From positions 48,835,053 through 48,899,052 of the forward strand of contig CM060732.1 in assembly GCA_030704615.1 (NCBI GenBank): DNA of 64,000 nt, written 5' to 3'. This document shows positions 56,164 to 64,000 of the stretch, piece after piece. The DNA comes from Takakia lepidozioides. Its lineage: Eukaryota; Streptophyta; Takakiopsida; Takakiales; Takakiaceae. The first letter of the stretch is position 1; every line of letters starts with the position of its first letter. A program made the translations under genes and the position numbers. The notes beneath the pieces are model-generated. The model was not told where the DNA came from, made no database searches, and worked only from the letters and a program-made list of their open reading frames with translations.

Positions 56164-59100
56164 ACCCCCTGCGAAGAAGACTGAAAAATTAGAATCCTGG
56201 CATGTAAATAAGTAGCCATCAGCTGCTTCTCAGGAACAAAGACTCTCTTGTCAATATTTGAACTCAGGTCATCCACTTGAGTCTGCAGGCCTTCTACATC
56301 CTCCTGTAGCTCCGCTATCCTACTATAGACATTGTCTATAGTAGTTGTGGCAATGTTCTGCACCTGCAGTCTGAGCTCATTCATCTCGCCCTGGGTGAGC
56401 TTCCGTGGTGCTTTACCTTCCACTGGCCCTTGTGTTAACCAGACCTGCATAAGGTGGTTATCCACCAAGTCGTGTGTGGCACCCCTGAGAGTCTGCTCCT
56501 CTATGAGTCTGTACACATCTAACTGCTGCTGTAAAGCCTCCATGCGCTTCGCATGAGGTTCAACCAGGCCCGCATAGGCAACAGCCAGATTATTGGCTTC
56601 CTTCCAAGCCTTGTTAGCCACAGAGAGTTCATTTCTATTGACCATGACTGTTTGTTGCAACTCCAGGATGTACTTCTCCTGGTCAGCCTCAACCTGTCTG
56701 TACTGTTGGAAAGTATTCTCATTGCGACAGATTGTAGCCTGCAAATCAACAATGAGTTTCCCTTGCTCTATTATCTCAGCTTCTGCCATCATACATCTCT
56801 CCCCTTGTCTGTTAACTTCTAATGCAGTTTGCTCTAGAGCAGTTGTGAGTGTAGCACATTGTATGGTCATCCTCTGATGTACTGCCTCCAACTCTGTATG
56901 TAGTACGTTCACTTCTTGTAACTTGCCCTCATGCTTCACCTGCAATTGGTATAACTGTTGCTTATGTGCTTCCTGCAATTGGTCCTGCTCGAGACCTGCT
57001 TCAATCAAATGTCCCTTAGCCAACTGCAAGGCAGCCTTTGTGTCCTCCAACTCTTACTGTAACTTGAGATTGATCTCCTCATCTACCTTGTTAGCACACT
57101 CAGTGGCAATTCGAGTCTCAAACTCCTTCCTGAGTTCCTCCCTCAAAGCTGCCAATTGGGTAGATGGAACATAGGATTTCACATAAGTGCCCAACAAATT
57201 GAGTGTCTTGCTTATGGAACTCATAAGCATGGCCTGCTGGGGGTCATCATGGTGAACTTTCTGCTGTTCTCCCAGATCCTCCACAGTGTGATGCTTCACC
57301 AACCATTCAGGCCATTGCCCCACCAGATCCTCTTCCTGAACCACCTCATCCTCCACAAGTGCTGCAGTGTCCTTATATTCTACCCCTGGTACCTCCGTCA
57401 CAAGTCTGGGTATTACATGCACAGCAGGGATTTCCCTGGACAGACTTTGCACCTCTGGTACCACTGATTCCCTGACCAAACCAGAGTTTTCATAGAGAAG
57501 GTCACCCTTCTCAATTTCTGCCACGACCTGCTCTGTAGTGGGAATGTCCAACCCTTCTCTTTCCAGAGCAATAGGCTCTGGTGGAACATCATGTACTAAC
57601 TGAGGTACCTCTGAGACAACCGATTCAACTGGTTGTGATGGCTGTGGTACCGAAGTGACTTCTTCTTCCCTCTTCAAAGGTTGTGCTTTTAGTAATAACA
57701 GCCCTCTGTGCTGCTGTGCCCCATCCTGCACAAGAGCTTGGGAAACATCATCTTGCGGCTTTTTTGAAGCCAGTGGATCCGCCACTACAGTCATACCCCT
57801 CTTCTGTCTCTTAGACTGGTGTTGCTTTGCCAGTCCACCCTCACTATGTGAAGAACCCTACTCTTCCATTGCAGTGGTTGCTGCCTCAAACACTCCCATC
57901 TCCTTACGTTCTCGCGCATCAAGTATTCAAGAGTCAAGAATAATCTGAGCAATGACTGGGCCAGACACGATGATTGGAGACTTAGCAGAAGTGCCCTATA
58001 ACCTCTTCATCTCTTCCACCAGACCATTGTACATTAACTCTGCCAAAGCTACATCCTCTCCTCGCAAGGCTTTCAGTATCTCTTCTGTGAATGACCTGCT
58101 CAAATACTGTTGGTTCTGTTTCATGGCAAACAAAACGTTCAGTATTTGGCCAACATCTTTGAGCCCTGGGTACTCGGCTTTGGTGCAAGCTTAACCTTGA
58201 GTCTTAAAGAAACTCCCTTCTTGGAACAGATTTCATATTTGCAATCTTGCCCTGTGCTCATCCACATCCACATGACCCGATGGCAATTTGAACAATTGCT
58301 GCAGGTACTGGGGAGTAATTTCTATATCTACTCCCCTCACCTGGGTTACTCCCGTCCTAGGCTCAAAGTTCTGAAGAAATTGAAGCATATACTGCCGATG
58401 ATGCAAGGACCAGTCCTTGCGTAGTAGCCCCTCCAATCGCAACTCCCTCAGCAGCTGCACTGCCTGCGGTGTAGCAATTGTTTGCTTCTGCAGTATCGTG
58501 GTGCTCTTCACCCTGATATCCTCCATTCCCCTCACTCTCTTCATTCTAGACAAACAAAAAGACCTTGTTTGAAATAGCTGAAGAAAAGCTTGCAGGGCAC
58601 AGAGCATAAAGGTATGGTTGGCACAGAATGGAACGGGTAAGTGCGTGTAAGCCTCTGGGGCTTGCAAGTATCGAGTGAGAGAGAATGTACTCTCAACCCG
58701 TCCGTCCTTGTGCCACTGCGTGAGAAGTAAAGCGAGCGTGTAATCTGTAATATCCGCCATAGCTACAAAGCTATAGCTTTGATTGCCTCTCCTGCCGAGA
58801 CGCTGGTTATTTGGAGTCACCACGACTCTCGCGCTCATAACCCTGCTAATTTCTTGCTCTTGTTTCTTGGAGGAAACCACCTGCATGTAATTCTCGCTCA
58901 TGATTGGCTGTTGCCTCCTTGGGTAACTTCTTAATTTAACTCCCCTCAGTGGACTTTCCCCCCTGGAATGTCCACTAGGATAGCACATGCGGCAAAGATC
59001 CCCCTTTTCTGTACTCGTAAAGGGTTCCGTTACCCTTGCCCTGAATGCATTAATGGGCCCACAAATAGTTGGGTTTGATGTATCGGGTAGGTACTTTGAC

Positions 59101-59303
59101 GGCCCAATTTGTCTTCTTGCATGATGACACCTGCTTTTGCAATATATGCACTGCGGTGTGCTTCGCCCTAGCGACCACGTGTTCGTTTCTAGACCTGCCT
59201 CCGTCTTTCCCTGTCCGCATGGCACATTCTCCGAGTTTGACTTCCAAGCTGTCTTTTCTTCCGCCGGCCACTTTTCGGACGTTAACCCACGTCCACCTGT
59301 CAC
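56164..59303 (-). pseudogene. Post-integrase region of Gypsy copy B
   Basis: Long minus-strand coding block in three frames: 59303-58233 (356 codons), 57794-57054 (246) and 57050-56164 (about 296). The first starts GGRGLTSEKWPAEEKTAWKS, has Cys clusters (QCIYCKSRCHHARR; CRMCYPSGHSRGES, a knuckle that lost its last Cys) and LLTQWHKDGRVESTFSLTRY. The second is acidic and Val/Pro/Glu-rich. The third is a long coiled coil (QEAHKQQLYQLQVKHEGKLQ; ELQQTVMVNRNELSVANKAW; RIAELQEDVEGLQTQVDDLS). Few stops separate the parts. No family recognised. It is cut at 56164 by the element A LTR. Confidence 0.65.
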
Positions 59304-59334
59304 TGACCCTATGGACTGTGTAACCCGCGTGGGT

Positions 59335-59485
59335 TGTGTTGGGCTGTGACAGGCTGTGTCAAATTGTGGTGGGCTGTGATAGGCTGTGTGATACTGTGGT
59401 GGGCTGTGATAAACTGTGTGGCATTGTGGTGGGCTGTGATGGGCTTGTGATAAACTGTGTGATGCTGTGGTGGGCTATGATAACT
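59335..59485. repeat. GGCTGTGAT minisatellite of copy B
   Basis: Counterpart of the 48.8-kb array, between integrase and the extra region: GTGGTGGGCTGTGATAAACT units. Here length changes break the decapeptide frame. Confidence 0.8.
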
Positions 59486-59578
59486 ATGCGAACACCCGTG
59501 TTCTCCGCTCAGGCCATACACATTCGGCTTTACGACAAGTGCTTCATGCTCCGTTGGTATTACCGGTGCAGCCCATGA

Positions 59579-60519
59579 CTATTTCTGTGTTTCAATATGC
59601 AAGTCGTGCTGCAATGGTTTGTCATGGATACCACTGTATCCCTTCAACTTATTGGCATTGACTCTTTCCAGCATCTCTTTGTTAATGGTTTGTAACATGG
59701 CGGTGTTGTTATCATACATCTTATGTATGACATAAGGTCCTTTCCATGGTGATTTAAGCTTAGAAGCCTTAATCTTCCCCTTCTTCTGCAACCACAGAAC
59801 CAAATCTCCCGTCTTAAAAGTCTTTAATTTGCCTTCATCAAACTGTTCCTTCCTCTTCATCTGATTCATTTTGGTCATGTTATCAGCTGCATCAGCACGT
59901 ACTTCTTCCATATGGTATAATTCATGTTTCCTGACCTTAATTGAATCTTCCAATTCCATTCTCCTTCCCCATTCAGTTCTCATGGTAGGGTAACAAGAAT
60001 TCCACTGGAAGTAAAGCTTCCATACCATAAACTAATTGGAATGGTGTATACTTAGTTGTGACTTTATATGAAGTCCTGTATGACCACAAAGCTGTCAGCA
60101 GCTTTGTATCCCAATCTGTTCTGTTTGCATTGACTATCTTAGCCAAGATAGTACATAGTATTTTGTTGGTAGCCTCTGCCTGCCCATTACCCTGTGGGTA
60201 ATAAGTTGTACTCTTCCTATGCACAATCTTGAACTCTTTAGTCAATAGTTCTATGGTCTCATTAATGAAGTGACTTCCCTGGTCACTGATAAATTCCAGG
60301 GGACAACCAAATCGTGTAAGTATGTTCTCATACAGGAACCTTGTTGTGGACTTAGCTGTGTTGTCCCTCAGAGCTTTAGCCTCCACCCACTTTGTAGTAT
60401 AATCAGTGGCTGTGATTATATACTTGTTCTGTGTATTCTTGGCTGGTGGGTTAATTGGTCCAACAAAGTCTAGTCCCCATTTCTGAAATGGTTCAGTAGG
60501 CGTCGTAGGATGCAAAGCC
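59579..60519 (-). pseudogene. Integrase of Gypsy copy B
   Basis: 60515-59973 (180 codons) has [29 protein letters not shown] and the [14 protein letters not shown] segment with the catalytic Glu, intact here, unlike in element A. 60028-59579 has the C-terminal part (LKSPWKGPYVIHKMYDNNT). A frameshift separates them near 60000. The HHCC finger is missing because the LTR of copy C was inserted at 60520. Confidence 0.85.
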
Positions 60520-61353
60520 TGTTGAGCGGCTTTTACTCACCCATCCCTTCGCTATCCGAGGTGGGAACTCCAAGATAGAAGAGTTGGATATCTCCAAGCA
60601 CTCAACCCGCTCAGAACAATCAGTCATGACCTACAACTAGTGTATCATGGGAGTGATTCCTGTTGTATTCCTTCTTGCCTTCATGGCAGCTAATTACCTT
60701 ATTGTTTATATTTAAGCATCAGATTGCTTCAGCAAACTACCAGGTTCCAATCACTCATCCATTCATTCCACAGCTTCACTCATATCTCTCTACATAGTGT
60801 GAGTATGAAATGTGTATCAGATTAAGATCTATCAAGTATCAGGTTGAAGCCATAGTGTCCCTAGTCTACCCTACAGTACATCTCTACAGCTTGCATGTAA
60901 TAAACCTCCATCAAATCATTATCTCCGCTTCTGTGTAATCGTCATCCCTGTGCTTCAAGATCGTGCCCCCCCGATGTCTAAGAAGTGATCCCCCAGAAGT
61001 CCCCGCTCTCCCTTTTATCTACCTACAAGCTATTCTAACCGCCTTCCTAACTAACCGTCACCCCTGAAGTAACATATTCCCTCTGCAGATGTCGTTCCCA
61101 TACAGTCGTTCCCTGTCCATGTTAACCGTTCCCCCTGTACTGTGAGAACTGTGCAAAACTGCATTGGGCTGTGTGAAGCTGTGACGGGCTGTGACTGGCT
61201 GTGTCAGGCTGTGTCGGGCTGTGACTGACTGTGATTGGTTGTGACGGACTGTGACGATTGTGACGGGCTGTATCGGGCTGTGTTGGCTGTGGCGGCTGTG
61301 TCGGGCTGTGTCGAGTTGTGACGGGTTGTGTCGGGCTGTGTCGGGCTGTGTAA

Positions 61354-61384
<31 letters not shown>

Positions 61385-61492
61385 GCCCGCTGCTGTGACC
61401 CCTAAGGCTCCTGTTGGTCTCAGTCTGTGTAAAAATTAAGGGTACCCCACAGAACCCGTAAAAACGTCTAAGTCCTAAGCAGCCCTCTAACA
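60520..61492 (-). repeat. 3' LTR of Gypsy copy C (973 bp)
   Basis: TGTTGAGC...TCTAACA ends; similar to the two LTRs of A. It contains a GGCTGTG minisatellite at about 61138-61353 and a 27-C tract at 61354-61380. It is inserted in the integrase of copy B. The partner 5' LTR lies outside the window. Confidence 0.88.
61138..61380. repeat. GGCTGTG minisatellite plus poly-C
   Basis: About 21 units of GGCTGTG(T/A)C type ending in GTGTAA followed by 27 C (61354-61380). The corresponding place in the other LTRs has only a few C, so the tract expanded in this copy. Confidence 0.85.
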
Positions 61493-61512
61493 TTTACCCC
61501 TCCCCCTCTCAA
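61493..61512 (-). promoter_or_regulatory. Polypurine tract of copy C
   Basis: Minus-strand GAGAGGGGGAGGGG run followed by TAAA next to the LTR start, equivalent to the one at 46931. Confidence 0.85.
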
Positions 61513-64000
61513 AAAGCCGTGTCCTCACGGTTTACTGTTTAGGATTAGCAAACCTTTGTGATCGAACACCCTTCTGACGGTGAGAGTCTCGTGAAGGACT
61601 CCATGTGCGAGCCCGAGTCTTGTCACTGGTTGACGGAGATGATTGAGTACTACCCGAAAATGTCTGACCCTCCTTTGGCTGATATCAAGGTAACCTCTCA
61701 GGCATAGGAGATCCCCGTCGTTTCTTCTCTGCCATCTGAATTGCATAGTCCTCTGCCATGTCAAAAGAGTCCGCTGAAGAAACAGTAGTATCAGAATCGT
61801 CGTCCCCCCTGAGGTGTTTTAACGGTCGAACTCTAACTGGAATCCTCTGGGGCATACAATGTGGTCCCACCATGCAAGTTTAAATTGCAGAACTTGCATG
61901 TAAGCGCTTAATGGCAAAATTGGTGAACACCCTGAACTCCTTGTCTGTATAGGTGAGTGGTGTGCCAATGACTTGAGAACAGTGCAAGTATTTCCATGCC
62001 TCATGTCCCTTAAAGAAAATATCGTCAGGGCCAAATTTCTGTGTTGACAAATTGTTCCAGGCCGAATGAAACCATGAACGAAGTTGGGAATCCTTTTGCT
62101 TCATATAGATACATATGAGGTGGCACTGAAGGTAAGACCCAATGATCCCCACTGGAATAACTCAGAAATCGCGATTGCATCTTCTACTGCTCAATGTGAT
62201 AACGTGCCAGAAAACAAGCAGCATAGTATAATCCACAGCCCATGACAATACTTGATACCTCGTTGGTTTTGGTATAAATGTACCCAAACTTGGAAGACAA
62301 TTAATTCCTTCAACATGGTACCTGCTTCAGACCAGTACCTCGCAAAGTGATGATCCTCAATGGGTCGATTGTTCGGAAGAACCTTAGTCATAGTCGCCAC
62401 TGGCAGCCAAATGCGCATGATCTGGTAGTAATGAGCCAACAATTGGGGCGGACTAAATTCCTTCCAAGCCAAATCCAACACAATGGGAATTTGGTTGAAG
62501 GGCATAATCATAGCCCGAGTGTACTCTCGTGCAGTAGGAGTCTTAGGTGGGTTAAAAGCAGCATCCCCCCATACCTTAGGTTGTGGTGTGGCTGTAGTAA
62601 CAACAGGGTCAGCTACCTGCATAGTCACTTGTTGTGGTATTGGTACCACTGGCCCTTCTACCACTGACATCTCCTGCACCCCTTGCGTAGAAGACTGAAA
62701 AATTAGAGTTGTGGCCTGTAAATAAGTAGCCATCAGTTGCTACTCAGGTACAAAGACTCTCTTGTCAATATTTGAACTCAGGTCCTCCACCTGAGTCTGC
62801 AGGCCTTCTATATCCTCTTGTAGCTCCGCTATCCTACTATAGACATTGTCTATAGTAGTTGTGACAATGTTCTGCACCTGCAGTCTGAGCTCATTCATCT
62901 CGCCCTGGGTGAGCTTCCGTGGTGCTTTGCCTTCCACCGGCCCTTGTGCTAACCAGACCTGCATAAGGTGGTTATCCACCAAGTTGTGTGTGGCACCCCT
63001 GAGTGTCTGCTCCTCTGTGAGCCTGTACACATCTATCTGCTGCTGTAAAGCTTCCATGCGCTTTGCATGAGGTTCAACCAAACTCGCATAGGCAGCAGCC
63101 AGATTATTGGCTTCCTTCCAAGCCTTGTTAGCCACAGAGAGTTCATTTCTATTTACCATGATCGTTTGTTGCAACTCCAGGATGTACCTCTCTTGGTCAG
63201 CTTCAACCTGTCTGTATTGCTTGAAAGTATTCTCATTGCGACAGATTGTATTCTTCATATCAACAATGAGTTTCGCCTACTCCACTGTCTCTGCCTCTGC
63301 CTTCATACATCTCTCCCCTTGTCTGTTAACTTCTAGTGCAGTTTGTTCAAGAGTAGTGGTGAGTGTAGCACATTGTATGGTCATCCTCTCATGTACTGCC
63401 TGCAACTCTATATGTAGTACATTCATTTCTTGCAACTTGCCCTCATGCTTCACCTGCATTTGGTATAACTGTTGTTTATGTGCTTCGTGCAACTGGTCTT
63501 GCGCGAGGCCTGCTTTAATCAAATGTTCCTTGGCCAACTGCAAATCAGCTTTTGTATCCTCTAACTCTTGCTGTAACTTGAGATTGACCTCCTCATCGAC
63601 CTTGTTTGCACACTCAGTGGCAAGTCGAGCCTCAAACTCCTTCCTGAGTTCCTACCTCAAAGCTGCCAATTGGGTAGATGGAACATGGGATTTCACATAA
63701 GTGCCCAACAAATTAAGTGTCCTGCTTATGGAACTCATAAGCATGGCCTGCTGAGGGTCATCATGGTGAGCTTGCTATTGTTCTCCCTGATCCTCAACAG
63801 TGTGATGCCTCACGAACCATTCACGCCATTGCCCCACCAAATTTTCTTCCTGAACCACCTCATCCGCCACAGGTGCTGCAGTGTCTTGATATTCTACCCC
63901 TGGTACCTCCGTCACAGGTGTGGGTATTACATGCATGGCAGGGTTTCCCCTGGACAACCGCTGCACCTCTAGAATCATTGTTTCCCTTACCAAGCTAGAA
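61513..64000 (-). pseudogene. Post-integrase region of Gypsy copy C
   Basis: Minus-strand blocks: 63993-63775 (acidic part, EYQDTAAPVADEVVQEENLV), 63543-63277 and 63258-62740 (coiled coil, nearly identical to copy B), 62733-62191 (IPQQVTMQVADPVVTTATPQ, then LAHYYQIMRIWLPVAT) and 62152-61525 (FFKGHEAWKYLHCSQ, MVGPHCMPQRIPVRVRPLKH). This copy supplies the join between the coiled coil and the C-terminal part that is lost in A and cut in B. Several stops; the element continues past 64000. Confidence 0.65.

Noticed and set aside
56332-57174. Cys/Ser-rich plus-strand frames opposite the coiled coil
   Set aside because: Antisense shadows of a Gln/Glu/Lys-rich coding region, repeated identically opposite copy C.

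Overview
This window looks like nuclear DNA of a streptophyte, either a land plant or a close algal relative. The support is: intron-rich genes with GT-AG splice sites; a plant-type GT14/DUF266 glycosyltransferase; a plastid-targeted PEP-mutase/isocitrate-lyase-family enzyme with the plant C-terminal extension; the C-terminus of a DYW-type PPR protein; and plant-type Ty3/Gypsy, Ty1/Copia and CACTA elements. I cannot name the species.

Layout. 1-9.4 kb is nested transposons: the end of a GTGAGC-type DNA element, a broken Ty3/Gypsy element on + (RT, RNase H, a second RNase H-like block, an unknown ORF, integrase), a second Ty3/Gypsy element on - (about 3.27-8.99 kb) and a Copia tail. 10.4-31.3 kb is the gene island with four multi-exon models that keep frame across every junction: an ankyrin/coiled-coil protein (+, 259 aa), an unknown 564-aa protein (-), a GT14 glycosyltransferase (-, 361 or 371 aa) and a PEP-mutase-family enzyme (-, 564 aa). 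31.3-39 kb is repeat-rich: fold-back repeats, a small inverted-repeat element with an 8-9 bp target duplication, a DYW fragment, and an element carrying an array of near-perfect hairpins. 39-46 kb is a CACTA (TNP2) transposase cut in two by a 1.87-kb element that carries a second, unrelated hairpin array. 46-64 kb holds three nested or recombined copies of one minus-strand Ty3/Gypsy family (A, B, C) with 0.9-1.0 kb LTRs, minisatellites and a long extra coding region downstream of integrase.

The most notable signals are: (1) the minus-strand Gypsy element at 3.27-8.99 kb, whose primer-binding site is complementary over 15 nt to a site about 27 nt downstream of a TATA box in its own LTR, as expected for self-priming; (2) a group of non-autonomous DNA elements sharing GTGAGC-rich ends and a CCGCGG-type AATAGG box, two of which carry arrays of strong hairpins; (3) a Gypsy family with a very long post-integrase region containing a CCHC zinc knuckle and a coiled coil, joined to integrase through a decapeptide repeat. 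All gene models were read by eye; splice sites are supported by phase and family similarity, not transcripts.
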